Source: Lysobacter defluvii IMMIB APB-9 = DSM 18482
Lineage (GTDB): Bacteria; Pseudomonadota; Gammaproteobacteria; Xanthomonadales; Xanthomonadaceae
Length of the DNA: 64,000 nucleotides
Reading direction: 5' to 3'
NCBI RefSeq assembly: GCF_000423325.1
Contig: NZ_AUHT01000007.1
Coordinates: 175,253 to 239,252 of the forward strand
Shown: in pieces, positions 45,251 through 54,116 of the stretch
Layout: each line of letters opens with the position of its first letter
How positions within the stretch are numbered: the stretch's first letter is position 1
Made by a program: the position numbers and the translations under genes
Notes under the pieces: generated by a model
Seen by the model: the letters and a program-made list of their open reading frames with translations, nothing else
Told to the model about the DNA's origin: nothing
Databases searched by the model: none

Positions 45251-46143
45251 CAGTAGCCTGCGGCGCGGCGCGCCCGGCGGCAGGCGTCGCGCATCTCCAC
45301 GTGCACGTAGTCCCTGAGCCGGCGCCAGTTGCCGCCCCACTCCAGCCCGGCGTCCACCGCGAGCCGGCCGTAGAGCAGGTAGCCGCGGCGGGTCCACGGA
45401 TCGTCCATGTCCCATTGCAGCCGGCCGTCGCGATACAGGGCGCTGTCCACGGCCAGGCCGTACTGGTGGCAGCTGCGGCCCGCCCCGGCCAGGGTGGTCC
45501 CGCTGCCACGGCGCGCCAGCGCGGCCTGCCGCTCCGGACTCCGGTAGCCCTCCACGAGCACCATGCGGTAGCCCTGCCGCGCCATCGCCTGGTGGATGGC
45601 GAGCACGCTCTGGCGCAGCCCGGGTGCGACCCGGTCCCAGCGCCGGTCGGCGCTCGCGATCGCCTGCGGCGTGGCGGCATCCGCGCCGGCCTGATGCAAT
45701 TCCGCCTCGGCGGCGGTGAACACGGCCGGCGGGAGTTCGGGCGGCGGCGCCAGGCGTTCGCCCCGCAGCAGCTCGAGCACGTGGCGGTCGGCTTCGGCGA
45801 CGACGCCGGGGTCGAGCCGTTCCAGCACCACCGTCCGCCGCGCGGTCATCACCACCAGGGCGGGGGCGAGCAACAGGACCAGTGCCGCGACGGCCGGGAC
45901 GCGATGCCGCTGCAGCGCCTGCCAGGTCCAACGGACACGTGCGCCCAGCGCCCGCCCGGCCTCACCGGCGTGGTGCCCGGAAACGGCCTGCACCCGGCCA
46001 CCTGCGCTCGCCAGCCGCCCCCACGCGCGGCCAAGGCCCGCCCCCACGCCGTCGCGCGCCGCCGGGAACAGCGCCAGCCACGCCAGCGCGACGCCCAGCA
46101 GGAAGAACACCGCCATCCATAGCACCATCCGTCGGCCCTCCAT
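45250..46143 (-). CDS. Membrane-anchored M15 (VanY/TagX-like) peptidoglycan peptidase
   Basis: 297 residues from 46143 (an ATG at 46128 is nearly as good). Two hydrophobic helices (7-24 and 82-100) precede a periplasmic M15 domain with SxHxxGxAxD as SCHQYGLAVD (His226, Asp233), then Glu268 and His281 in the DYVHVEM motif, so zinc ligands and the catalytic Glu are intact. In other bacteria TagX, an M15 endopeptidase coded in the T6SS cluster, opens the cell wall for the secretion apparatus; this position suggests the same. A toxin role is less likely given the membrane anchor. Confidence 0.88.
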   Translation of the reverse strand: MEGRRMVLWMAVFFLLGVALAWLALFPAARDGVGAGLGRAWGRLASAGGRVQAVSGHHAGEAGRALGARVRWTWQALQRHRVPAVAALVLLLAPALVVMTARRTVVLERLDPGVVAEADRHVLELLRGERLAPPPELPPAVFTAAEAELHQAGADAATPQAIASADRRWDRVAPGLRQSVLAIHQAMARQGYRMVLVEGYRSPERQAALARRGSGTTLAGAGRSCHQYGLAVDSALYRDGRLQWDMDDPWTRRGYLLYGRLAVDAGLEWGGNWRRLRDYVHVEMRDACRRARRAAGY

Positions 46144-46284
46144 GGTCCGGCGCGGATTGTCACTGCCCTGCGCCCGCGGGGCCAGCACCGCGTTTGACGC
46201 CCCCGTTCCGGACGGCACAGAATGCCGGCGCCCGCGCCCTCACACGCGCGGCGCGCCGGGCGACCGGCCAGGAAAGGAGACCAG

Positions 46285-47097
46285 GTGGAACGGCACGATG
46301 CCATCACCCGCCGCCCGAGCCTTCTGGCGGGCGGCAAGGAGCCCACGGGCGCCCGGAGGTCGCGCGAGCGCATCCTCCCCTCGATCGACACCGCCGACGC
46401 GGCGGCCCGCACCGCCCGGCCGTCCCCACGCGCGTGGTCGTGGCTGCTGGCCGTCGTGCTCGCGTTGGCCGCCGTTGCCCTGCTGGTGCCGTGGCCGGAG
46501 GGACCTGGCGGGAGAGAAACGCTGCCGCCGCTTGCGGCAAGCGGTGACCGGTCCGCACCGCCTCAGCCGTCCAGCGCAGCCACGATCATCGACGACGCGG
46601 CGGCGACCAGCGGCGTCGGGCCTTCCCGCGCGCCGGCCGCACGCGCGGACGCGCCCGCCCCCGTGGACGGGTTGGAGGGAGCAGGCCCCGCCACCACGGC
46701 CGCCTCGCCCTTCGCCGCGATGGCGCCGGCGGGCAATGCACCCAACCCCTTCGGCGGGTCGCGACCGGCCGCGGTGGATCGGCGCGAGCGTGCTGCCCAG
46801 GTCCCGCCCGCAGATGGCTCGGAGGCACTGCTGGCCACGCTCCTCGGGCACATCCACTCCACGCCCGGACCGGAGACGCCGATGGACCGCATGGTGGAGC
46901 GGCTGGCGCGGGAGGAGGCGACGACCACGCCGGCGGCGGCCACGCAAGCGTCCACCCCGCCCGTGCAGTTCCGCTCGTTCCAGATCCAGATGAACCTGCG
47001 CGACTGCCCGCCGGCCAACACCACCGAGGGGGTGGCGTGCCGGGCACGCATCTGCGAGGTGTACGCGGGGCGGGACCCGGCCTGCCCGGCCGGGTAG
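46285..47097 (+). CDS. Single-pass membrane protein, unknown function
   Basis: 270 residues from GTG 46285, which has AGGAG 7 nt upstream. A basic cytoplasmic N-terminus (about 1-50) is followed by one helix (WSWLLAVVLALAAVALLVPW, about 52-71), a long Ala/Pro-rich region, and a short C-terminal unit with four cysteines (LRDCPP, GVACRARICEV and DPACP), probably periplasmic. I recognise no family. It is divergent from the T6SS M15 peptidase over 141 bp and converges on oleA. It could belong to the T6SS locus or be independent. Confidence 0.72.
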   Translation: MERHDAITRRPSLLAGGKEPTGARRSRERILPSIDTADAAARTARPSPRAWSWLLAVVLALAAVALLVPWPEGPGGRETLPPLAASGDRSAPPQPSSAATIIDDAAATSGVGPSRAPAARADAPAPVDGLEGAGPATTAASPFAAMAPAGNAPNPFGGSRPAAVDRRERAAQVPPADGSEALLATLLGHIHSTPGPETPMDRMVERLAREEATTTPAAATQASTPPVQFRSFQIQMNLRDCPPANTTEGVACRARICEVYAGRDPACPAG

Positions 47098-47135
47098 CGT
47101 CTTCCCCCGTCGCAGGGGGTACTACGCGGCCGTGG

Positions 47136-48152
47136 TTACCAGACGACCTCGGCCATCGAGCAGTTCAGGCCCGAGCCGATGCCCAGCAGGCCGATGCGAT
47201 GGCCCTTCTGCAGCCGGCCCATCTCGCGCAGCTTGCTGAGCACGATCGGCACCGAGGCCGGTCCGATGTTGCCGTGCTCGCCGAAGATGGTCAGCACCTT
47301 GCGCGGGTCGATGCCCATGGCCTTGGTGAAGGCGGCGGTGTGGACCTTGCTGACCTGGTGGATGACGTACTCGTCGAGCCCATCCGCGGCCCAGCCCAGC
47401 TTCTGCCCGGCGACCTGGAAGGTCTTCTGCGCCAGCTTGATCCCCTCCACCAGCAGCATGCGGGTGTCGGTGACCATGCCGTCCAGGTTGCCGCGGCACA
47501 GCTTGTTCCATTGCGTGGCCGCGCGGCTGACGCCACCGCGGTAGCGCGGCGCGCCCGGGACGAGCTCGGCGCGGGCCATCACCATGGCCGCGGCACCGGA
47601 GCCCAGGGTGAGCGTGGCCATCTCGCTCTTGAAGTCCTCGGCGGTGGAGTCGGCGCGCATCATGCGCTCCAGCGTCTTCTCGTACGCGAGGTTGGTGGTC
47701 TCGCCGTCGACCACCAGGGCGTAGTCGATCTCGCCGCGCTCGATCATCCGGCTGGCGATGTCCATGCCGTTGATGAAGGCCAGGCAGGCGTTGGCGACGT
47801 CGAAGTTCTGGCAGTCCTCGGACAGCCCAAGGTTGCCGGACACGATCGAGGCAGTGGACGGCTCCAGGTAATCGCGGCTGACGGAGGTGTTCACCAGCAG
47901 GCCGACCTTGTCCGGATCGACGCCGGCGTCCGCCAGCGCCTTGACGCCGGCCAGTGTGGCCGCGTCGGACGCAGTGACGTCGCCGTCCCACAGGCGCCGC
48001 TCGTGCACGCCGGCGATGTCGCCGAACACGTCGGCCCGGATGCCCAGGCGATCGAGCGTGGGCTTCAGGCGGGCATTGAGCTCCACCGAGCTCAGCCGGC
48101 GCGGAGCGTCGATGTGGGCCAGGCCGGCGATGGCAACATGTTGGAAGAGCAT
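47136..48152 (-). CDS. oleA: Thiolase-type beta-ketoacid synthase OleA (olefin biosynthesis)
   Basis: 338 residues, strongly similar over its whole length to Xanthomonas OleA (MLFQHVAIAGLAHIDAP..., SVSRDYLEPSTASIVSGNLG, VIHQVS, FGEHGNIGPASVPI, GIGSGLNCSMAEVVW). The nucleophile is Cys123 in DVANACLAF, and Glu97 in DYLEPST corresponds to the catalytic Glu contributed by the partner subunit. It condenses two acyl-CoAs head-to-head to a beta-keto acid. The partner genes oleB, oleC and oleD are not beside it here. It converges on the unknown membrane protein gene. Confidence 0.95.
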   Translation of the reverse strand: MLFQHVAIAGLAHIDAPRRLSSVELNARLKPTLDRLGIRADVFGDIAGVHERRLWDGDVTASDAATLAGVKALADAGVDPDKVGLLVNTSVSRDYLEPSTASIVSGNLGLSEDCQNFDVANACLAFINGMDIASRMIERGEIDYALVVDGETTNLAYEKTLERMMRADSTAEDFKSEMATLTLGSGAAAMVMARAELVPGAPRYRGGVSRAATQWNKLCRGNLDGMVTDTRMLLVEGIKLAQKTFQVAGQKLGWAADGLDEYVIHQVSKVHTAAFTKAMGIDPRKVLTIFGEHGNIGPASVPIVLSKLREMGRLQKGHRIGLLGIGSGLNCSMAEVVW

Positions 48153-48250
48153 GGGCGGGGCAACCGTACCGCAGGGATCACGCCAGATTAACGGTTCGGG
48201 CGGGGGGCTGCATTAACGCTCCCCCGGCCAGGGCCGGGCGGCGGGGCGTG

Positions 48251-48640
48251 TCAACCGCCGACCGGGTAGGTCGTGGCCTCGCCGCGGCGCTCCTGCACCG
48301 GCGCGGGGACGGGCGGGTTGCTACCGCAGCGATACGCCGCGAAGCGCTGCTCGCCGTCCACGGGCTGGCCCAGCGGCTGGACGGTGTCGGCCTGCAGCCC
48401 GGGGGCCTCGTTGCGCGCCAGGGTTTCCAGCTCCTCCCGCACGCGCAGCGGGTTGCGGTCGTAGAACGCGACCGAGTCCTTCACCGAAACCGCCACTTCG
48501 CCACGCTTCTCGCAGGCAGGGGGGTTGCCGGCGGCCATGACCCGCACGGCACTGGCGCCCGGCGCCATGTGCACCCAGGTGCAGCCGGCCGACAGCACGG
48601 CGGCGGCAAGAGCGGCGGATACCAGGACGGGCAGGCGCAT
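48251..48640 (-). CDS. DUF4156 domain lipoprotein
   Basis: 129 residues with a lipobox (LSAGC, Cys20). The mature part has the DUF4156 pattern: GASAVRVM, a Cys (CEKRGEVAVSV), and a later Cys (YRCG) that may form a disulfide. The tail is Pro-rich. The function is unknown; likely outer-membrane attached. It lies 98 bp from oleA and is separated from the upstream M16 protease by a strong hairpin. Confidence 0.88.
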   Translation of the reverse strand: MRLPVLVSAALAAAVLSAGCTWVHMAPGASAVRVMAAGNPPACEKRGEVAVSVKDSVAFYDRNPLRVREELETLARNEAPGLQADTVQPLGQPVDGEQRFAAYRCGSNPPVPAPVQERRGEATTYPVGG

Positions 48641-48685
48641 GTCGTGTTTCCTGTTGGACTTTGGTTGGTTCGGATTCTGGACGGC

Positions 48686-48736
48686 GCCGCCGGACGCAGG
48701 CTGAACCGTGTCCCCACGGTCGCCTGCGCCGGCGGC
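48686..48736. terminator. Long near-perfect stem-loop after the M16 protease
   Basis: GCCGCCGG-(A bulge)-CGCAGGC (48686-48701) pairs with GCCTGCG-CCGGCGGC (48722-48736), and the apical part folds further as ACCGTG/CACGGT (48705-48710 with 48715-48720). In total about 21 base pairs, 7 bp downstream of the protease stop. No U-run follows, so it may be a Rho-independent-like end or an mRNA-stabilising structure. Confidence 0.55.
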
Positions 48737-48742
48737 ACGCGG

Positions 48743-51607
48743 TCAGTCGGCGGAGACCGGACGGCCGTCGGCGTCGAGCACCTGCACCTCGCCCAGCTGC
48801 AGCTCGCGCACGGGCACCTCGATCTCGCCCAGGTCGCCCACGACCACCCAGGTCAGGGCGGAGGGGTCGAGGGTGCGCTGCACCACCGCGTCCAGCTGCT
48901 GCGCGGTCAGCCCTGCGATCTCGTCGCGGCGCTGGAACACGTAGTCGTCGGGACGGTCGTAGCGGACGATGCCGGCGATGGTGCTGGCGACCGAGCGCGA
49001 GGTCTCGTAGGCGCCGGGGAGGCTGCGGATCTCGGTGGCTCGCACCTTCTCGGTCTCCTCCACGGTCGGCGGCGCCACGCCGGTGGCGAACTCGCTGATC
49101 TCGCGCTGCAGCTCGCCCAGCGCATCGGCGGTACGGTCGATCTGCACCGGCGAGAACGCGATCCACGGACGCTGCCCCACCGCCCCGCTGGCGAAGCTGT
49201 AGGCGCCGTAGGCCCAGTGCTTGTCCTCACGCAGGTTCATGTTGAGGCGGGAGCTGAACTGGCCGCCCAGGATGGTGTTGGCCAGTTCGAACTCGGTGGC
49301 ATCGGGCGAACGGGTCGACGGCACCAGCTGGCCGGCGAAGATGTTGGCCTGCACCGCGCCCGGCTGGTCGATCAGGAACACGCGCGGCCCCTCTGGCAGC
49401 GCGACCGGCTCCACCTCGACCGGTGCCGGGGCCTCGCCCTCGCCGCGCCAGTCGCCCAGGTGCCGCTCGAGCATCGGCACCAGCTCGTCCAGGGTGGTGT
49501 CGCCGACCACGACCAGCGTGGCGCCTTCCGGACGCACCCAGTCGCGGTGGTAGTCGACCAGGTCCTCGCGGGTCAGCGCGGCGATCGACTCCTCGGTGCC
49601 CGAGCCGCTGAACGGCATCGCGTAGGCGTGGCCCTCGCCGTACAGCAGCGGCGGCAGGACGCGCAGCGCCGCGGAGTTCGGGTTGGCCTTCTCCTGCTGG
49701 ATGCCGGCGATCCAGCTCGCCCGCACCCGGTCGATCTCCGACTGCTCGAAGCGCGGCTCGCGCAGCATCTGCGAGAACAGCTCCAGCGACGGGTCGAGCT
49801 GGTCCTTCAGCGCGGAAAGCGACGCACTTCCGCCATCCAGCGAGGCGCCGGCGGACAGGCTGGCGCCCAACGACTCGGCGCGCGCGGCGAAACCCAGCGC
49901 GTCGTATTCGCCGGCGCCGTCGTCCAGCATGCCCATGGCAAAGCTGGAGGTACCCAGCTCACGCCCGCCGGCGGCGTCGGCCTTGTAGCCGCCGTCCATC
50001 AGCAGGTTGAACTGCACCACCGGCACCGTGTGGCGCTCGGCCAGGATGACCTGCAGCCCGTTCGACAGCGTGGCGCGCTGCAGATCGGGGAACACCAGCT
50101 CCGGGAAACTCTCCGGCAGCGGCACCCCGGCGCTGCGGTCGACGGTGGAGGGCACGGTCGAGTACTGCGGGTCCACCTCCGGGATCGCCAGCGGCTCCGG
50201 ATCCACCGCCGGTTCCTCCGGCAGCGGGGTGCGCTCGCCGGGGACGATCACCAGGGTGTGCGAACCCTCGTCCAGCCACTTGCCGGCCAGCGCCTGCAGG
50301 TCGGCGGGCGTGGCCGTGGCGATGTTCTGCATCCGCTCGCGGAAGCAGCCCGGGTTGCCGGTGTAGATCTCGCAGCGCGCCAGCGCGTCGGCCTTGCCAC
50401 CAAAGCCGCCGATGCGCTCAAGGCCGCGGATGAAGCCGCTGCGGAACACGGTCTTGGACTGCTCCAGCTCCTCGTCGGTCAGGCCGCCGGTGATCAGGCG
50501 CTGCAGCTCCTCCTCGATGATCGCCTCGACCCGCTCCGGCTCGACGCCTGCCTTGACGTTGGCCATGACGATGAAGTTCGAGCCCAGCTGCGAATCACTC
50601 TGGAAGGCGCTGATGAAGTCAACCAGCTGCTCCTCGTGCACCAGCCGGCGCTCCAGCCGGGAGGTCCTGCTGCTGCCCAGGATGTTGGCCACCAGCTGCA
50701 GCCGGTCGGAGTCGACGGTGCCGGTCTGGGCGACGTTCCAGGCGCGGTAGATGCGGGCCTGCGGGACCCGGTCCTCCATCACCTCGCGGGTGTCGGCGGG
50801 GCGCTTGGCAACGTCCACTTCCGGCTGCGCCATGTCGGGGCCGGCGGGGATGTCGCCGAAGTACTTGGTGACCTTCTCGCGGGCGGTCTCCACGTCGATG
50901 TCGCCGGCCAGCACCAGCACCGCGTTGTTGGGGCCGTACCAGGCGCGGAACCACTGGTGCACGTCCTCCAGCGAGGCCGCGTCCAGGTCGGCCATCGAGC
51001 CGATCACGCCGTGGTGGTACGGATGGCCCTCCGGATACAGCGCGGCCATCAGCTTGGTCCACGCCTGCCCGTAGGGCTGGTTCTCGCTTTGGCGCTTCTC
51101 GTTCTGGACCACCCCGCGCTGCTCGTCCAGGGTCTTCTGGTCAACCGCGCCGAGCATGTGGCCCATGCGGTCGGACTCCATCCACAGCGCGGTATCCAGC
51201 GCGGTGGTCGGCACGTTCTGGAAGTAGTTGGTGCGGTCGGTGTTGGTGGTGCCGTTCTGGTCGGTGGCGCCGACCAGCTCGAAGGGCTCGAAGTACTCGC
51301 CGCGGTGGTTCTCCGAGCCGTTGAACATCAGGTGCTCGAACAGGTGGGCGAAGCCTGTGCGGCCCTTCGGTTCGTCCTTGCTGCCGACGTGGTACCAGAT
51401 GTTGACCGCCACGATCGGCGCCTTGCGGTCGGTGTGCACGACCACGCGCAGGCCGTTGGGCAGCGTGAACTCCTCGTAGGGGATGTCGACCGTGGCGGCG
51501 GGCGCGGAGGCCTGCTGCGCGGAGGCCGGATGCAGCGCCAGCGGGGTCGCCACGAGGGCGGTGGACAAGGCCAGGGCGAGCACGCCCTTGTTCAACAGCA
51601 CGGTCAT
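48743..51607 (-). CDS. M16 family zinc protease (pitrilysin-like), exported
   Basis: 954 residues with a signal peptide (about 1-30, ending ASAQQ). There are two M16 halves: the first has the inverted zinc motif HLFEH (His88, Glu91, His92) with the distal Glu about 75 residues on, and the second (from about 520) lacks HxxEH, as is usual for the inactive partner domain. Each is followed by an M16_C domain (the R/Y pair near LVPSTRSPDATEFELANTIL). It acts on peptides in the periplasm. The start at 51607 follows an AAGGAG site. It is divergent from trmL. Confidence 0.93.
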   Translation of the reverse strand: MTVLLNKGVLALALSTALVATPLALHPASAQQASAPAATVDIPYEEFTLPNGLRVVVHTDRKAPIVAVNIWYHVGSKDEPKGRTGFAHLFEHLMFNGSENHRGEYFEPFELVGATDQNGTTNTDRTNYFQNVPTTALDTALWMESDRMGHMLGAVDQKTLDEQRGVVQNEKRQSENQPYGQAWTKLMAALYPEGHPYHHGVIGSMADLDAASLEDVHQWFRAWYGPNNAVLVLAGDIDVETAREKVTKYFGDIPAGPDMAQPEVDVAKRPADTREVMEDRVPQARIYRAWNVAQTGTVDSDRLQLVANILGSSRTSRLERRLVHEEQLVDFISAFQSDSQLGSNFIVMANVKAGVEPERVEAIIEEELQRLITGGLTDEELEQSKTVFRSGFIRGLERIGGFGGKADALARCEIYTGNPGCFRERMQNIATATPADLQALAGKWLDEGSHTLVIVPGERTPLPEEPAVDPEPLAIPEVDPQYSTVPSTVDRSAGVPLPESFPELVFPDLQRATLSNGLQVILAERHTVPVVQFNLLMDGGYKADAAGGRELGTSSFAMGMLDDGAGEYDALGFAARAESLGASLSAGASLDGGSASLSALKDQLDPSLELFSQMLREPRFEQSEIDRVRASWIAGIQQEKANPNSAALRVLPPLLYGEGHAYAMPFSGSGTEESIAALTREDLVDYHRDWVRPEGATLVVVGDTTLDELVPMLERHLGDWRGEGEAPAPVEVEPVALPEGPRVFLIDQPGAVQANIFAGQLVPSTRSPDATEFELANTILGGQFSSRLNMNLREDKHWAYGAYSFASGAVGQRPWIAFSPVQIDRTADALGELQREISEFATGVAPPTVEETEKVRATEIRSLPGAYETSRSVASTIAGIVRYDRPDDYVFQRRDEIAGLTAQQLDAVVQRTLDPSALTWVVVGDLGEIEVPVRELQLGEVQVLDADGRPVSAD

Positions 51608-51701
51608 TGCACACTCCTTGTTGGATCGGCTTGCCCGGTCGGGCGTCCCGCGGATGCTAGCCGCGGCGGGGGGAGCCTGCATGGGTCACAAGTCGTGGCC
51701 C

Positions 51702-51707
51702 TACAAT
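51702..51707 (+). promoter_or_regulatory. -10 element of trmL (TACAAT)
   Basis: TACAAT, six bases (CCGCCG), then the trmL ATG, with no ribosome site between. Leaderless geometry. Confidence 0.55.
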
Positions 51708-51713
51708 CCGCCG

Positions 51714-52196
51714 ATGTTCGAAGTCATCCTGTTCCGCCCGGAGATCCCGCCCAACACCGGCAACGTGATCCGGCTGTGCGCCAATACCGGGTCGAGGCTG
51801 CACCTGGTGCGGCCACTGGGGTTCACGCTGGAGGACAGGCAGCTGCGGCGCGCGGGGCTGGACTACCACGAGTACGCGCCGGTGCGGGTGCATGACGAGC
51901 TCGACGATGCCCTCGCCGCGATCGCGGCGGAGGCGGGCGCCCCGCCGCGCCTGTTCGCGCTGAGCACGCGCGGTACGACCCGCTTCGATGCACCGGCCTA
52001 CCGGCCCGGGGACGCCTTCCTGTTCGGCTGCGAGACCGCGGGCCTGCCGGGCGAGGTGCTCGAGGCAGTGCCCGACGACCAGCGCTTGTGCCTGCCGATG
52101 CGTCCCGGCAACCGCAGCCTCAACCTGTCCAACGCGGTGGCCGTGACCGTGTTCGAGGCCTGGCGGCAGCAGGGCTTCCAGGGCGCCGCAGGCTAA
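51714..52196 (+). CDS. trmL: tRNA (cytidine/uridine-34-2'-O)-methyltransferase
   Basis: 160 residues of the SPOUT family. Motifs: PEIPPNTGNVIRLCANTG (motif 1), DAFLFGCETAGLP (motif 2), and MRPGNRSLNLSNAVAVTVFEAWRQ (motif 3, forming the trefoil knot that binds S-adenosylmethionine). It methylates the wobble nucleotide of tRNA-Leu isoacceptors. The length is standard. The start lies 6 nt after a TACAAT box. sstT follows after 87 bp. Confidence 0.96.
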   Translation: MFEVILFRPEIPPNTGNVIRLCANTGSRLHLVRPLGFTLEDRQLRRAGLDYHEYAPVRVHDELDDALAAIAAEAGAPPRLFALSTRGTTRFDAPAYRPGDAFLFGCETAGLPGEVLEAVPDDQRLCLPMRPGNRSLNLSNAVAVTVFEAWRQQGFQGAAG

Positions 52197-52283
52197 GGCC
52201 CCCCGGGGTCGCGCGAACACTGCCGCGCGGTCCACAATCGGGCGCTTCGTGCTCCGGCCACATCGTCCCGACGGAACCCGCCA

Positions 52284-53513
52284 ATGCCGCTTCCCGCCTT
52301 CCTGCGCCGCCCCAGCCTGGTCACCCAGATCGTCATTGGCCTGGTCGCCGGCACGCTTCTGTCGCTCGCCTCGCCGCGCGCCGGTGCCGCGGCCGGACTG
52401 CTGGGCACGGTCTTCATCGCCGCACTGAAGGCGGTCGCGCCCGTGCTGGTGCTGGTGCTGGTGGCCGCGGCGGTCGCCGGCCACCGGCGCGGGCAGCGGA
52501 CGGGCATCAAGCCGATCCTGGGGCTTTACCTGGTGGGCACCTTTTCGGCGGCGCTGGTCGCGGTTGCGGCGAGCTTCCTGTTCCCCACCACGCTGCGGCT
52601 GGTGCTGCCCGAGGGCATCGAGCTGACCCCGCCGGAGGGCATCGGACAGGTGCTCCACACGCTGCTGATGCAGGTGTTCGACAATCCCGTGAGCGCGCTG
52701 GCGAACGCCAACTACATCGGCCTGCTGGCCTGGGGCATCGCCCTTGGACTGGCGCTGCGGCACGCCGGCGAAGGCACCCGCGCGGTGCTGGAGGACCTCG
52801 CCGGCGCGGTGACCTGGGTGGTCCGGTTGGTGATCCGGTTGGCACCGCTCGGCATCTTCGGCCTGGTGGCCGCCACCCTGGCCGATACCGGCCTGGCCAC
52901 GCTCCTGGACTACGCCCGGCTGCTCGCCGTGCTGCTGGGCTGCATGCTGTTCATGGCCCTGGTCGGCAACCCGCTGATCGTGTTCCTCAAGACCCGCCGC
53001 AACCCCTACCCGCTGGTGTTCACCTGCCTGCGCGAGAGCGGCATCACCGCCTTCTTCACCCGCTCCTCGGCCGCCAACATCCCGGTGAACATGGAGCTGT
53101 GCCGCCGCCTCGGGTTGCCGGAGGAGACCTACGCGGTGTCGATCCCGATCGGCGCCACCATCAACATGGCGGGCGCGGCAATCACCATCAGCGTGCTGAG
53201 CCTGGCCGCCGTGCACACGCTGGGCATCAGCGTCGACCTGCCCACCGCGCTGCTGCTGTGCCTGCTTGCCACAGTCGGTGCCACGGGGGCATCGGGCGTG
53301 CCGGGCGGCTCGCTGCTGCTCATCCCGCTGGCCACGGGGCTGTTCGGCATTTCCACGGACCTGGCCATGCAGGTGGTCGCGATCGGCTTCATCGTGGGCG
53401 TGGTGCAGGACTCCGCCGAAACGGCCCTGAACTCGTCCACCGACGCGCTGTTCACCGCGGCGGCTTCGCCGGAGCCGCCCCGGCTTCCGCCAGAACCTGC
53501 CGCGACTCCCTGA
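52284..53513 (+). CDS. sstT: Serine/threonine:Na+ symporter
   Basis: 409 residues of the dicarboxylate/amino acid:cation symporter fold with about nine membrane segments. Key blocks are [19 protein letters not shown] (the serine-rich hairpin region), [20 protein letters not shown] (the NMAG Na+/substrate site), [11 protein letters not shown] and the final [12 protein letters not shown]. These match SstT more closely than DctA/GltP. The C-terminal tail is Pro-rich. It imports serine and threonine with Na+ across the inner membrane. Confidence 0.95.
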   Translation: MPLPAFLRRPSLVTQIVIGLVAGTLLSLASPRAGAAAGLLGTVFIAALKAVAPVLVLVLVAAAVAGHRRGQRTGIKPILGLYLVGTFSAALVAVAASFLFPTTLRLVLPEGIELTPPEGIGQVLHTLLMQVFDNPVSALANANYIGLLAWGIALGLALRHAGEGTRAVLEDLAGAVTWVVRLVIRLAPLGIFGLVAATLADTGLATLLDYARLLAVLLGCMLFMALVGNPLIVFLKTRRNPYPLVFTCLRESGITAFFTRSSAANIPVNMELCRRLGLPEETYAVSIPIGATINMAGAAITISVLSLAAVHTLGISVDLPTALLLCLLATVGATGASGVPGGSLLLIPLATGLFGISTDLAMQVVAIGFIVGVVQDSAETALNSSTDALFTAAASPEPPRLPPEPAATP

Positions 53514-53518
53514 CCCGG

Positions 53519-53554
53519 GCAGCAAAAAGGGCGTGGCACCTTGGTGCCACGCCC
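53519..53554 (-). terminator. Rho-independent terminator of the BON-domain gene
   Basis: GGGCGTGGCACC (53529-53540) pairs with GGTGCCACGCCC (53543-53554), a 12-bp perfect complement with the tip opened. On the minus strand it is followed by TTTTTGCTGCC. It lies 38 bp past the BON gene stop and just after sstT, so it may slow both transcripts. Confidence 0.85.
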
Positions 53555-53591
53555 CGCGGGTCGTGCCGGCCCGTCTGACCGGCGTACCGGA

Positions 53592-54023
53592 TTACTGCTC
53601 GTAATCGGCCATCGTGCCGTAGTTCAGGTCGCTCGCGTCGACCTCCACCACGCCTTCGATGCCCTCGGCGATGCGCACCGCCGCATCGACCTGCTCCTGG
53701 CTGTCGAGCTGGCCGGACAGGCCGACGACGCCGTTGTTGGTCTCGACCTCGATCTGCAGGCCCGAGGTGTCGGTGTCGGCCAGCAGGCTGGACTTGACCT
53801 TGGTGGTGATCCAGGTGTCCTCGACCGGCTGGTCGGAGTCCATCTCGTCCAGCACGTCGGTGTTGCTCACCTGGGCGTCCTGCACGGCGTCGGCGTCCTG
53901 CACCTCCTGGGTGGCCTGCGCCTGGGTGTCGACCGGATCGTTGACCGGGTCGTTGGCCATCGCGGCACCCGCGGCGAACATCAGGCCGGTGGCAAGGGCG
54001 ATGGCGATCCTGGACTTGGTCAT
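53592..54023 (-). CDS. Secreted BON domain protein
   Basis: 143 residues with a signal peptide (MTKSRIAIALATGLMFAAGAAMA). An Asp/Gln/Val-rich low-complexity stretch (about 24-62) is followed by one BON domain (about 68-138: DTWITTKVKSSLLAD, VETNNGVVGLSGQLDS, AVRIAEGIEGVVEVDASDL), similar to the BON units of OsmY-type proteins that bind envelope lipids. Likely periplasmic envelope-stress protein. The ATG at 54023 has GGAGAA upstream; a GTG 15 nt earlier is possible but less suitable. Confidence 0.9.
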   Translation of the reverse strand: MTKSRIAIALATGLMFAAGAAMANDPVNDPVDTQAQATQEVQDADAVQDAQVSNTDVLDEMDSDQPVEDTWITTKVKSSLLADTDTSGLQIEVETNNGVVGLSGQLDSQEQVDAAVRIAEGIEGVVEVDASDLNYGTMADYEQ

Positions 54024-54116
54024 CGGTTGTTTCTCCACTGCGTTGGGGGATGGCGCCCGATCATCCGCGGCACGCGTTCAGGCCCCGTGAGTCCCCTGTT
54101 AGCAAGCGGAAACCGT

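Noticed and set aside
48248-51895. 1215-residue plus-strand open frame opposite the M16 protease
   Set aside because: His/Arg/Gln-rich composition from the antisense of GC-rich codons; the minus strand has a complete M16 enzyme with signal peptide.
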